A stretch of DNA of 53,018 bases from Sphingomonas sp. 37zxx (GCF_000786205.1 NZ_JROH01000024.1:1-53018), one strand, 5' to 3'; positions 19,151 through 28,481 are shown, numbered from the stretch's first letter. Notes: generated by a model not told the origin, from the letters alone. A program made the numbers and translations.

Positions 19151-20145
19151 TTCGCGATCTCCTCGATAATTGGCGTCACGCCGAAACGAACCGGGTCGGT
19201 GCAGGGTAGCGCAAGCCGGCTGCCAATCTCGACACAAAAAGCGCGTGCCTCGGCATCGCTCAGCCGCGATGTGTTGATGCATACCCCCACCGCCTGCACA
19301 TCGGGGTTGGTCAGCCGCGCGGTACGAAGGTTTGCCTCCAGGCATTCGGCCAGATCAGGCACCGGGAAATGCGGCAGCCCGCGCATATGCGGGCGCATCG
19401 CCTCGTCGCACAGCACCAGCGCATCGGGCTGCGCGCCGTGCAGCAAGCCGGTGGAAACACCCGCAAACGAAGGGTGGAACAGCGATCCCTGCCCCTCGAT
19501 CACGTCCCAGCCGCCGTCGGTCCGCGCGGGCGAAAGCACCTCGACCGCGCCCGAGATGAAATCGGCGACCACCGCATCAACTGCGATGCCGCGCCCGGCG
19601 ATCAGGATGCCGGTCTGCCCGGTCGCGCGGAAATCGGCAGCAAGTCCCGCCGCCCGCATTGCCCGCTGGAGCGCGATGCTGGTGTACATCTTGCCCACCG
19701 AACAATCGGTGCCCACCGTCAGCAGCCGCCGCCCGGCGCGCTTGATGCCGCTGCCCACCGGCAAGTCGGCCGGCGCATCGCGCACGTCGAACAGCGTCAC
19801 CCCCGCCGCCCGCGCCGCCTCGACCAGGGCGGGCACATCGCGCAGCCGGTGGTGCAGCCCGGCGGCGACGTGCATCCCCAATGCAATCGCCACCAGCGCG
19901 TCCTCGATCAGCGCCTGCCCCATGCTGCCGCCGGGATTGGCGATCCCCAGCACCAGCGTGTTGGCCCCGCGCGCGCGCGCCTCCTCGATCGTCAGCCGCT
20001 CGATCCCCAATGTCAGCGGGCAATCATCGTGGCGAAACTCGCCGATGCAATGCTCGGGCACGAAATGCGCGAGCCCGCGCGAGGTTTTGATGCCCAGCGG
20101 ATCATCACTGTGGCCAAGATAGAGGAGATAGGGGGTCGGTATCAT
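19108..20145 (-). CDS. dgcN: N-acetyltransferase DgcN (DUF1611 family), D-glutamate catabolism
   Basis: A 345-aa P-loop protein of the DUF1611 family. The nucleotide-binding-like loop GTDCSVGKMYT, the segment ATGQTGILIAGRG and VIEGQGSLFHPSFAGVS are all family landmarks. DgcN N-acetylates D-glutamate, and DgcA then racemises the product to N-acetyl-L-glutamate. ATG 20145 is used; a TTG two codons earlier is possible. The gene lies between the LysR regulator and dgcA, all on one strand. Confidence 0.87.
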   Translation of the reverse strand: MIPTPYLLYLGHSDDPLGIKTSRGLAHFVPEHCIGEFRHDDCPLTLGIERLTIEEARARGANTLVLGIANPGGSMGQALIEDALVAIALGMHVAAGLHHRLRDVPALVEAARAAGVTLFDVRDAPADLPVGSGIKRAGRRLLTVGTDCSVGKMYTSIALQRAMRAAGLAADFRATGQTGILIAGRGIAVDAVVADFISGAVEVLSPARTDGGWDVIEGQGSLFHPSFAGVSTGLLHGAQPDALVLCDEAMRPHMRGLPHFPVPDLAECLEANLRTARLTNPDVQAVGVCINTSRLSDAEARAFCVEIGSRLALPCTDPVRFGVTPIIEEIANCFGLSPLATTVSP

Positions 20146-20213
20146 GGACAAACCCTAGAGCGGCGGCGGCCCGCCTGCGAATAGCGACGCAGGGGCTGGG
20201 TCATAACGCCGGG

Positions 20214-21095
20214 TTATAGGACATCGATCGAGGCGCGCAGCTCGTCAAGGAACGACAGCGCCAGCGTCGAGGGCGGACGGTTCTCCAGGAACATCGCATG
20301 GACGTCGAAAGTGATCGCCGGTCGCAATGGCCGAAACGCCAGCCCAGCCGACAGCGATGCCGCTGCGGTAAAGCTGTCGACCACCGCAATCCCGACGCCC
20401 GCGCGCACCAGCGCGGCGGCGATGTAGAAGGTGCGCGTCGATACCACTTCGTCGAAATGCACCCCCAGCCGATCGCATTCGGCGGAGAACATCTGCCCCA
20501 GCGGCCCGCTGCGCGCCAGGCTGATGAACGGTCGATCGGTCAGCGCCGCCAGGTCGAGCCGCGCGGGGGCGTCGGGCAAGTCGCATTCGCGGTACAGCAC
20601 CACCAGCTCGCCCTCGCCCAGCGCATGCGCCGCGACCGGCGCTGCCGGCGGGACTTCATAGGCGATCGCGACATCGCATTCGCGCTCGTACAGTTTGCGC
20701 AGCAGATCGTCGTGATGCAGCGTCTGCAGGTCGAACGACACCCCCGGCGTCCGCTTCAGCACCCGCGCCACCGCACTCGGCAACACCCCCAGCGCCAGCG
20801 ACGGCAGCGCCGAAATCCGCAACGTCCCCGCCCCGCGCCGCAGGTTGCGGCTGGTATCGCGCAGCGACTGCACCCGCTCCTGGATCGCGCTCGCCTCGGT
20901 GAACAACTGGTGCGCGTCCTCGGTCGGCACCAGCCGCCCCTTGGTGCGGGTGAACAGGTCGAAGCCCAGCAGGCTCTCGGCATGGCGCAGCATCTTGGTG
21001 ACCGAAGGCTGCGACACGTTCAGCGCGCGCGCGGCGTTGGTCACCGATCCATGGACATAGACCGCGTGGAAAATCTCGACATGGCGAAGGTTCAT
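20214..21095 (-). CDS. LysR-family transcriptional regulator
   Basis: A 293-aa LysR protein: N-terminal winged helix (HGSVTNAARALNVSQPSVTKMLR), then a substrate-binding domain beginning near residue 90 (GTLRISALPSLALGVLP). Its start overlaps the stop of the serine hydrolase gene as ATGA, and dgcN follows after 68 bases, so it is embedded in the D-glutamate cluster it most likely controls. An amino acid effector such as D-Glu is a guess from context. Confidence 0.9.
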   Translation of the reverse strand: MNLRHVEIFHAVYVHGSVTNAARALNVSQPSVTKMLRHAESLLGFDLFTRTKGRLVPTEDAHQLFTEASAIQERVQSLRDTSRNLRRGAGTLRISALPSLALGVLPSAVARVLKRTPGVSFDLQTLHHDDLLRKLYERECDVAIAYEVPPAAPVAAHALGEGELVVLYRECDLPDAPARLDLAALTDRPFISLARSGPLGQMFSAECDRLGVHFDEVVSTRTFYIAAALVRAGVGIAVVDSFTAAASLSAGLAFRPLRPAITFDVHAMFLENRPPSTLALSFLDELRASIDVL

Positions 21096-22267
21096 CGGCC
21101 GCGCGCCAATCGTTCCTCGATCGCGCTGAACGCCGAACTGCCCTTAGGGGCATCGATCGCCACCCCGGTCGCATAATAAGCGACGCCGCTGCCGTCCGCG
21201 CGATCGACCCACAGCCCCGATCGCAGGCGATAGGCCTCGCCAGCATGGCCGATCCGCACCCGCCCGTCGCCGAACGGATCATCGGCGCACCCCGCCACCC
21301 GCGTCGCGGTGAAGGTGATGCCCAGGCCATAGCTGCAATAAAAGCCGCCCTGGGTGTCGCCGTTGCGCCCGTCATAAGTCCACAGCGGCGTCATCAGCGC
21401 TTCGAAGGAAGCCGGCGACAGCAGCCGCACGCCATCGATCACCCCGTCGCCCGCCAATAGCTGGCCGATCCGCGCCAGCCCGTTGGCCGAAATCCGCATG
21501 CCCCCCTGCGGCGAAAAGATCGCGCCGTTGCGCCCCGCCACCCAGCGTGACAGGTCGCAGCTGCCATCGCTTGCCGGGGTGACGCTGCAGCCGGGCTTGC
21601 CGCCCTGGTTATCGTCGCGCAGCGGGGTGCCGTCGGGCTCGTACAACACCACCGCGCGCGCCGCGCTGGCATCGCTGCATTGGTCCCAGTTGAAACATGC
21701 CGCGATTTTCAACGGCGCAAATAGCTGCGCCTGCATCACCCGGTCGAAACGCTCGCCGGTGGCACGCTCGATCACGGCAGCGATCACCGGATAGTTCATA
21801 TTGGCATAAGCGAAATAGCGGGCGGGCGGGTTCACCGCGTCCCACGCTTTCGGGTCGGCCAGCACCATTTGCAGTTCGGCATCGAGCGGCAGCACATAAT
21901 CGACCGCGTCGGTCAGGCTCGATCGGTGCGACAGCAACAATCGCAGCGTGATCGGCGTTTGCGGATGCGCCGGGTTTCGCAGCCGCCACCCCAGCCGGTC
22001 GGACACATCGGCATCGAGATCGAGCACGCCCGCATCGACCAGCCGAAGCACGACGATCGCCACCGCCAGCTTCGAGATCGACGCCACCCGCACCGGATCG
22101 TCGGCGCGCAGCCTGCGAGCCGCGGCAATATCGGCATAGCCAGCCGTCTGCGCCGGGGCGATGGCGGTGCGGCTGAAAGCGATGCGCGCACCCGCCAGCG
22201 GTTCGGCGGGTGGCGGCGGCGCGGCGGCGGCGAGTTGCGCTGCAAGCAGCGTCAGAAGGATCGACAT
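21092..22267 (-). CDS. Secreted serine hydrolase, beta-lactamase/D-aminopeptidase family
   Basis: A 391-aa class-C-beta-lactamase-like hydrolase. SxxK appears as SISK (residues 63-66), and the second motif as YANMNYPV. ATG 22267 was chosen because it opens a clean signal peptide (MSILLTLLAAQLAAAA); the longer frame begins with GTG. Family members act as D,D-peptidases, D-aminopeptidases or esterases. Beside DgcN, DgcA and DacB, a role in releasing D-amino acids or peptides from peptidoglycan is plausible but unproven. Confidence 0.82.
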   Translation of the reverse strand: MSILLTLLAAQLAAAAPPPPAEPLAGARIAFSRTAIAPAQTAGYADIAAARRLRADDPVRVASISKLAVAIVVLRLVDAGVLDLDADVSDRLGWRLRNPAHPQTPITLRLLLSHRSSLTDAVDYVLPLDAELQMVLADPKAWDAVNPPARYFAYANMNYPVIAAVIERATGERFDRVMQAQLFAPLKIAACFNWDQCSDASAARAVVLYEPDGTPLRDDNQGGKPGCSVTPASDGSCDLSRWVAGRNGAIFSPQGGMRISANGLARIGQLLAGDGVIDGVRLLSPASFEALMTPLWTYDGRNGDTQGGFYCSYGLGITFTATRVAGCADDPFGDGRVRIGHAGEAYRLRSGLWVDRADGSGVAYYATGVAIDAPKGSSAFSAIEERLARGR

Positions 22268-22329
22268 CGCGCCAAGGCTAGCATGGCGGCGATGCGACAC
22301 AAATGATCATTCCGCCGCCGGCGGCACCG

Positions 22330-23229
22330 TCAAACCCCGGTGCTGCCACATCGGCTGGCCAGCGCCAGCGCCCCCAGCAATCCCGCGTTTCCGCCCAGCG
22401 CCGTCGGCACCACCAGCGCATCATAGCCGGCGCGATCGACGCCGAAATAGCCCTGCGCCAGATCGCTTGCAGCCTCGCGGACATGGTCGATCAGCCCCGG
22501 CGTATCCATCACGCCGCCGCCGAACACGATCCGGCGCGGCGACAGCAATGCCTGCTGCCACACCACCAATTGCCCCAGATAATGCCCGATGATCCGATGT
22601 CCCGGATGATCGGCGGGAAGCTCGGACAGCGACGCGCCCCAGCGCGCCTTCACCGCCGGCCCGCTCGCCAGCCCCTCCAGACAGCCGCCATGAAACCGGC
22701 ACGTACCAGCAAATTCGCGGTCGTCGGGATGCCGCTCGGGCCGGGCATGGCCCATTTCGGGGTGGCGCAGGCCGTGCAGCAATTCGCCCTGCACGATCGC
22801 GCCGCCACCAATGCCCGTGCCCACGGTGACATAGGTCGCAATATCCGCGCCCATCGCCGCGCCCTGGTGCCATTCGGCCAGCAGCGCGCCGTTCACATCG
22901 GTATCGAACCCCGCCGAACAGCCAAATCGGCGGGTGAAGGGGCCGACCATATCGGCCCCGCTCCAGCCCGGCTTTGGGGTCTGGGTGATATGGCCCCATG
23001 TGGGCGATGCCGGATCGACATCGACCGGGCCGAAACTGGCGATGCCGAACCCGGCATAGCTGCCCAATTCAGCTTCGGCCTGCGCAAAAAACGCCAGCGC
23101 CGCGCCGATCGTCTCGGCGGGCGTCGTCGTCGGCACGCGCGCGGTGCGAAGAATCGTGTCGGGCGCATGGCCGACACCCAGGATGAACTTCGTCCCGCCC
23201 GCTTCGATGAAACCGAAAAGATCGCTCAC
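22330..23229 (-). CDS. ROK-family sugar kinase (fructokinase/mannokinase type)
   Basis: A 299-aa ROK kinase. It has the N-terminal phosphate loop (GFIEAGGTKFILGVG), the catalytic stretch GFDTDVNGALLAEW with its Asp, and the zinc module GHARPERHPDD...CRFHGGCLEGLASGPA. The HPDD...FHG.CLEG.ASGPA form is typical of fructokinase and mannokinase ROKs rather than GlcNAc kinases. As the last gene of the PTS operon (ATGA overlap with the glycosylasparaginase gene), it may phosphorylate mannose released by the mannosidases. GlcNAc imported by PTS would not need a kinase. Confidence 0.87.
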   Translation of the reverse strand: MSDLFGFIEAGGTKFILGVGHAPDTILRTARVPTTTPAETIGAALAFFAQAEAELGSYAGFGIASFGPVDVDPASPTWGHITQTPKPGWSGADMVGPFTRRFGCSAGFDTDVNGALLAEWHQGAAMGADIATYVTVGTGIGGGAIVQGELLHGLRHPEMGHARPERHPDDREFAGTCRFHGGCLEGLASGPAVKARWGASLSELPADHPGHRIIGHYLGQLVVWQQALLSPRRIVFGGGVMDTPGLIDHVREAASDLAQGYFGVDRAGYDALVVPTALGGNAGLLGALALASRCGSTGV

Positions 23230-24254
23230 CCGGCTGCTCTCAAATAAGGCGAGTTTCGCACCGTGCTTCGGCCATCGGGGCCGGTCACCGAATAAGTGAA
23301 GCCGGGAATCAGGGCAAAGGCACCGACATCGCCCTTGGCACCGATCGCGATGAAGCCGACCTGCATCCCATTGATCGCCGCGCCGCGCAGCCGAACGATA
23401 TGCTCGACTGCTTCGCGGCAGGCGGCATCGGGCGACATGCCCGCGCGCATCGACGCGACAACGCGCGCGCTGCCCGCGATCCGGGTGACTTCCTCGCCCA
23501 CCCCGGTGGCGGTGGCGGCACCGACCCCGGCTTCGACGAACAGGCCCGACCCCACTTGCGGGCTGTCACCCACCCGGCCGCGCATCTTGAACGCCATGCC
23601 CGACGTCGTGCAGGCACCGGCAAAGCGGCCATCGGTGCCGCGCCCGATGATGCCGATCGTGTCATGATCCAGCGCCGATCCAGGGGCCGGGCGGCGGCGG
23701 CGGTTTTCGGTATTGGCGATCGGGCGATATTCCGCCGTTTTCAGCCAATCGCGCCAAGCGGCGTCAGCCTCGGGCGTCAGCAGTTTTTCGCGGGTGAAGC
23801 CCTGGTCGAACGCAAACCGCCGCGCGCCTTCGCCGACCAGGAAGGTATGCGGGGTGCGATCCATCACCGCGCGCGCCACCGACACCGCATGCGTCACATC
23901 TTCGAGCGCCGCGACCGCGCCGACCCGCCCGGCATCGTCCATGATCACCGCGTCCAGCGTGACATGGCCGTCGCGATCGGGATAGCCGCCCTTGCCCACC
24001 GAATGATTGGCCAGATCGGCCTCGGGCACGCGCGCCCCCGCCTCGATCGCGTCGAGCAGCGGCCCGCCGGCGCGCAACCGAGCGATCGCGCTGTCATTGG
24101 CGGCGACTCCGAAATCCCAGGTCGACAGGATGACCGGGAAGGTTGCTCCGCCCGACCCCGTTTGTGCCGTCGCCGTCTTGGCCAATGTCGCCGCCGACAC
24201 GGCGGCGGCCATGCCGCCGATCGCGCCGCGCCGGGTGAGGTTGATGGGGTTCAT
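23226..24254 (-). CDS. Glycosylasparaginase (N4-(GlcNAc)-L-asparaginase), exported
   Basis: A 342-aa N-terminal-nucleophile hydrolase precursor that should split the GlcNAc-asparagine link left after a glycan is trimmed. The autocleavage site is HDTIGI, whose Thr becomes the nucleophile; downstream GRGTDGRFAGACTTSGMAFKM and RVGDSPQVGSGLFVE are glycosylasparaginase signatures. The start (NLTRRGAIGGMAAAVSAATL...) is a twin-arginine signal, so it acts in the periplasm. Plain isoaspartyl peptidases share the fold, but WDFGVAAN and the PTS/N-glycan setting favour this call. Both ends overlap neighbours by ATGA. Confidence 0.9.
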   Translation of the reverse strand: MNPINLTRRGAIGGMAAAVSAATLAKTATAQTGSGGATFPVILSTWDFGVAANDSAIARLRAGGPLLDAIEAGARVPEADLANHSVGKGGYPDRDGHVTLDAVIMDDAGRVGAVAALEDVTHAVSVARAVMDRTPHTFLVGEGARRFAFDQGFTREKLLTPEADAAWRDWLKTAEYRPIANTENRRRRPAPGSALDHDTIGIIGRGTDGRFAGACTTSGMAFKMRGRVGDSPQVGSGLFVEAGVGAATATGVGEEVTRIAGSARVVASMRAGMSPDAACREAVEHIVRLRGAAINGMQVGFIAIGAKGDVGAFALIPGFTYSVTGPDGRSTVRNSPYLRAAG

Positions 24255-25948
24255 CGATCGTCTCCGATTAGCAGATGCACGACATTCGCCTGCGGCCGGG
24301 CAACTCCGCGCACGCCCGAGACCTTTTCATCGATCAGGCCGGCATCGCGCAATTGCAACCGGATACGTCCCTGGTGGCAGCTCGATTCGACGATATTGCC
24401 CGCGCCGCCCACCGCCTGCACGATATAATCGGGCAGTGGCCCCCCGGTTTCCGGCATGGGAGCGGTCGGCGTCGATTGCGCGCCCGCGCCATCCATCGCC
24501 GGTCCCGTTTCCATCGCCTGGCGCATTTCCATCGCCACCGCATCGGCGATCGGCCCGATCACCACCTGCACCGCATGCGCCGAAGGACGCAGCACCGCGC
24601 GCGCGCCCAGCGCCTTCAGCCGCGGCTCGTCGATCGCCTGAGAATCGCCCACCGCCAGCCGCAGCCGGGTGGTGCACGCCCCCACTTCGCGCAAATTGGC
24701 CACCCCGCCCAGCGCAGCGACAAACGCCGCCCCGCGCTCGGTCGCCTGTAGCGCTACCGGCGACGCTGGCACTGCCTCGCCCGGCTCGCGGCCCGGCGTC
24801 GGCAGGTCGAGCCGGCGAATGGCGAAGCGGAAAATGGCGTAATACACCACCGCATAGGCAGCACCGACCGGCAACAGCATCAACGGCCGGGTCGCCCGCC
24901 CGTAATTCAGCACATAATCGAACAGCCCCGCCGAAAAACCATAGCCCAGCCGAACGCCCAGCGCGTTCATCAGCGCCTCGGCCGATCCGGTCAGCACCGC
25001 ATGGATGCCGTACAGCAACGGGGCCAGGAACATGAAGCTGAACTCGATCGGCTCGGTCACGCCGGTCAGGAACGAGGTCAGCGCCAGGCTGAACAACATG
25101 CCCCCCGTCGCCGCGCGCCGCTCGGGCTTGGCTTCGTGATACATCGCCAGGCACGCGGCGGGCAGGCCGAACATCATGATCGGGAAAAACCCGCTCATGA
25201 ACGCGCCCGCCGTCGGGTCGCCGGCAAAGAACCGGCGCAGATCGCCGGTCACGCCGCCATAATCGCCGACCACGAAATACACGACATTGTTCAGGATATG
25301 ATGCAGCCCGGTGACCAGCAGCAGCCGGTTGAGCACGCCAAAGGCAAACAGCCCCCAGCCGCCCGCCGCCACCACCGATACGCTCATCGCGTCGACCCCG
25401 GCACTCACCCAGCCATAGCCAGGCCCCAGCAGCAGCGCCAAGCCAAGCCCGGCAAAACCGCTTGCGATCGGCACGAACCGCCGTCCGCCGAAAAACGCCA
25501 TCGAATCGTGGAATTTCACAGTGGCGAAGCGGTTGTAAAACAGCCCGCCGATCAGCCCCGATGCAATGCCGATCGGCACGTCCAGCCGCGCGATCTGCGC
25601 CTCTTTCCAGGCGGTGCCGACCGTCCCGATCGCCGCTTCGGGCAATCCGGCGATCAACGCGGGCGGCACGATCAGGAACGCGCCGGTGCCGTGCGTCGTC
25701 ACCAGGAAACAGACCACCCCGGCCAGCGCCGCCGCGCCATTGCCGTCACGGGCAAAGCCGGTCGCCACGCCCACCGCGAACAGCAACCCCAGATTGCTGA
25801 AAATCGCATCGCCCGCCGCGCTCAAAAACGCGATGTCGAGCAGATCGGGCTGGCCCAGCCGCAACAACAGGCCCGCCACCGGCAACACCGCGATCGGCAG
25901 CATCAATGCGCGGCCAAGCGGTTGCAGGAACGTCATCGCGCCCTTCAT
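24251..25948 (-). CDS. PTS transporter IIC with two IIB domains, GlcNAc type
   Basis: A 565-aa glucose-superfamily PTS permease that should import and phosphorylate N-acetylglucosamine. The IIC part (about 1-390) shows the NagE-like segments FLVTTHGTGAFLIVPP, VTGLHHILNNVVYF and GVTEPIEFSFMFLAP. Two IIB-like domains follow: one with phospho-cysteine C425 (VGACTTRLRL) and a second with C524 (ESSCHQGRIRLQL), in which the usual CxTRLR is altered. E. coli NagE has one IIB and a IIA; here IIA lies in the upstream fusion. The start overlaps the fusion gene stop as ATGA. Confidence 0.9.
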   Translation of the reverse strand: MKGAMTFLQPLGRALMLPIAVLPVAGLLLRLGQPDLLDIAFLSAAGDAIFSNLGLLFAVGVATGFARDGNGAAALAGVVCFLVTTHGTGAFLIVPPALIAGLPEAAIGTVGTAWKEAQIARLDVPIGIASGLIGGLFYNRFATVKFHDSMAFFGGRRFVPIASGFAGLGLALLLGPGYGWVSAGVDAMSVSVVAAGGWGLFAFGVLNRLLLVTGLHHILNNVVYFVVGDYGGVTGDLRRFFAGDPTAGAFMSGFFPIMMFGLPAACLAMYHEAKPERRAATGGMLFSLALTSFLTGVTEPIEFSFMFLAPLLYGIHAVLTGSAEALMNALGVRLGYGFSAGLFDYVLNYGRATRPLMLLPVGAAYAVVYYAIFRFAIRRLDLPTPGREPGEAVPASPVALQATERGAAFVAALGGVANLREVGACTTRLRLAVGDSQAIDEPRLKALGARAVLRPSAHAVQVVIGPIADAVAMEMRQAMETGPAMDGAGAQSTPTAPMPETGGPLPDYIVQAVGGAGNIVESSCHQGRIRLQLRDAGLIDEKVSGVRGVARPQANVVHLLIGDDR

Positions 25949-28428
25949 GCGGCTTTCTCCGAAAAATCGCGGGCAAAGGCCCGAACCTGCGCCGCCGTGC
26001 CGCAACCCAGCGCAACACCGGCCAGCGCCTGCGTCTCATCCAGCCGAAGCTGCGACACCACTGCCTTGATCCGCGGCACTTGCTGCGGCGGCACCGATAG
26101 CGACCGCACCCCAAGCCCGATCAGGATCGGCACCGCCAGCGGATCGGCGGCAAGTCCGCCGCACAAGCCCACCGGGCGGTCATGCTGCGCCGCGCCTTTG
26201 CAGGTCGCCTCGATCAGCCGCAGCACGGCGGGGTGCAACGCATCCGCCGTCGCCGCCACGGCGGGATTCCCGCGATCCATCGCGAGGGTATATTGCGTCA
26301 GGTCGTTGCTGCCGATCGACAGGAAATCAGCGGTCTCGGCCAGGCGCTCGGACAGCAGCGCGGCGGCGGGCGTTTCCACCATCACCCCCAAAGGCGGCGG
26401 CGCGACATTTTCCTCCGCCGCAAGCCGGTGCAGCGTCTCGCGGATGGCGGCCAGCTCGCCCATGCCGACAATCATCGGCACCATCACCCGGATCGGGCCA
26501 TATTGCTGTGCCCGCAAAATCGCCCGCAATTGCGTCTCCAGCAGCGCCGGTCGGGTCAGCAACACCCGCACGCCCCGCTCACCCAGCGCCGGATTTTCCT
26601 CGGCCGGGATCGCCAGATAACTGGCCGGCTTGTCGCCGCCAATGTCGAGCAATCGGATCGTCAGCGGTCGCCCGTCCAGCGTCTCGGCAATCTCACGATA
26701 GCAGCGCGCCTGCTCCTCGATCCCCGGCGCTTCGGGCCGTTCGAGAAACAGAAACTCGGTGCGAAGCAGGCCCGAACCTTCGGCACCCTCGCGGATCGCC
26801 GCTTCGGCATCGGTGACCGATCCCAGATTGGCATAGACCGCGATCGCCACGTCATCGGCGGTCCGGGTGGGCCGATCGCCCGCCGCGCGCGCGGCATCCT
26901 CGGCCTCGCGGCGGCGATTGATCCGCGCCGCGACATCGACGATCAGCGAATCGTCGGGCTGGGTCAGCACCGCGCCGCCATCGCCATCGACGACCATCAA
27001 CATGCCCTCGCGCGCCTGTTCGAGCGATTTGCCCAGCGCCACCACCATCGGAATGCCCAGGCTCGCCGCCAGAATCGCGACATGCGAGGTCGCGCCGCCA
27101 CCTTCCAGCGCGATACCGCCGATCCGCTGCGCGTCCGATGCCAGCAGGTGCGACGGCAACAGCTCGGCCGCGATCAGGATGCCGCCATTGACATAATTGG
27201 CGGGTGCATCCTCCTTGCCCAGCGCGGCAAAGGCAATCCGGCGGCCAATATCCTCCAGATCATCGGCGCGTTCGGCCAGGCGGTGGTTTGACGAGCTACG
27301 CAATTGCGCCGCCTCGGCCAGCGCGGCTTCGTGAAACGCGGTGCCGGCATGCGCGCCCGCCTCGATCCGCAGCTTGGCCGCATCGCGTAAGGCCGGGTCA
27401 TCGAGCAGCGCCAGATGCGCCGTCGCGATACCCTTGGAAACCGTGCCGCCCGCCTCATCGCGCAGCGTCTGCTGCACCTTCGCTAGCGCATCGTTCAGCC
27501 GTGCATGTTCAGCCGCAACACCCTCGCCCTGCGACGGCAGTGAAAGCGCCTGCCGCGTCAGGCGAAAGGCAGGACCGATCGCAAGGCCGGGTGCCGCGCC
27601 AACCCCCTGCAGCGCATTTTCGGGCAGCGACGAAGCCGCACGCGGGGCCGCGGCGGTTTGCGCCGGCTCGGCATCCACTTCTGCCTCAGCCGACAGCAAT
27701 ATCGCCAGGCGGTCGAACAGCATCGGGGCGTCGCCGCTGGAGGTAGTCGCCACCACATGATCGCCAAAGCCGAGCGAAAGCCCCAGCAGCCCAACCACGC
27801 TGCGCGCCGATGCCTGCTTGCCGTTCGCCGACAGGGTCACGTCGGCATCCAGTTCGCGCAGCGCGGCGGCGATCGTGGCCGCCGGTCGCGCATGCAGTCC
27901 GTGGGCAAGCTGCACCACCAGCTCGCGCGATTGCAGGGCAAGCGACGGGGCCGCCGATTCCGCACTGGCGCTCTCGCCGGTGACCCGCGCCAGCGGCGTG
28001 CCGACCGCAACCATCGTGCCGATCGCCAGCGGCGTGACCCGCAGGCCCTCGCTGGTGACGATCAACGGCGTGATGACGGCGGACGCATGTTGCACCAGAT
28101 GGTCGAGGTCAAAACGGATCAGCGGATCGCCGGCGCACACCGCCGCACCGATTTCGACCAGCGCGGTAAAGCCCTTGCCGTGCAGCGCGACCGTGTCGAT
28201 GCCGATATGCATCAACAGCTCGATGCCATTGTCGGCGCGCAGCGTGATGGCGTGGCGCGAATCATGGATCGTCACCACGACACCATCGCATGGCGCGTGC
28301 AGCGTATCGCCCGTCGGGTCGATCGCCACCCCATCGCCCATCAGCCGTCCCGCGAATACCGCGTCGGGCACGCTATCCAGCGGCGTACACCATCCAGCCA
28401 TCGGTGCATTAAGATCAAGCGTCAACAA
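25945..28428 (-). CDS. PTS EIIA(Glc-type)-HPr-Enzyme I fusion
   Basis: An 827-aa cytoplasmic protein carrying all soluble PTS steps from PEP to IIA. The IIA domain (1-150) has histidines 59 and 74 (LLMHIGID). HPr (about 165-250) has H179 in HGLHARPA. Enzyme I (about 272-827) has phospho-His 449 in GGATSHVAILA and the PEP-binding EFLFLERP and GSNDLTQYTLAMDRG. The frame opens with tandem TTG codons (28428, 28425) behind AAGGGGGAT. The first ATG would cut into the IIA domain, so a TTG start is likely. With the next gene it forms a full GlcNAc PTS. Confidence 0.93.
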   Translation of the reverse strand: MLTLDLNAPMAGWCTPLDSVPDAVFAGRLMGDGVAIDPTGDTLHAPCDGVVVTIHDSRHAITLRADNGIELLMHIGIDTVALHGKGFTALVEIGAAVCAGDPLIRFDLDHLVQHASAVITPLIVTSEGLRVTPLAIGTMVAVGTPLARVTGESASAESAAPSLALQSRELVVQLAHGLHARPAATIAAALRELDADVTLSANGKQASARSVVGLLGLSLGFGDHVVATTSSGDAPMLFDRLAILLSAEAEVDAEPAQTAAAPRAASSLPENALQGVGAAPGLAIGPAFRLTRQALSLPSQGEGVAAEHARLNDALAKVQQTLRDEAGGTVSKGIATAHLALLDDPALRDAAKLRIEAGAHAGTAFHEAALAEAAQLRSSSNHRLAERADDLEDIGRRIAFAALGKEDAPANYVNGGILIAAELLPSHLLASDAQRIGGIALEGGGATSHVAILAASLGIPMVVALGKSLEQAREGMLMVVDGDGGAVLTQPDDSLIVDVAARINRRREAEDAARAAGDRPTRTADDVAIAVYANLGSVTDAEAAIREGAEGSGLLRTEFLFLERPEAPGIEEQARCYREIAETLDGRPLTIRLLDIGGDKPASYLAIPAEENPALGERGVRVLLTRPALLETQLRAILRAQQYGPIRVMVPMIVGMGELAAIRETLHRLAAEENVAPPPLGVMVETPAAALLSERLAETADFLSIGSNDLTQYTLAMDRGNPAVAATADALHPAVLRLIEATCKGAAQHDRPVGLCGGLAADPLAVPILIGLGVRSLSVPPQQVPRIKAVVSQLRLDETQALAGVALGCGTAAQVRAFARDFSEKAA

Positions 28429-28481
28429 GCGTCTTATCCCCCTTGCGCAAGCTTCAGCCTAGCCGCGATTCAGACTTATGC

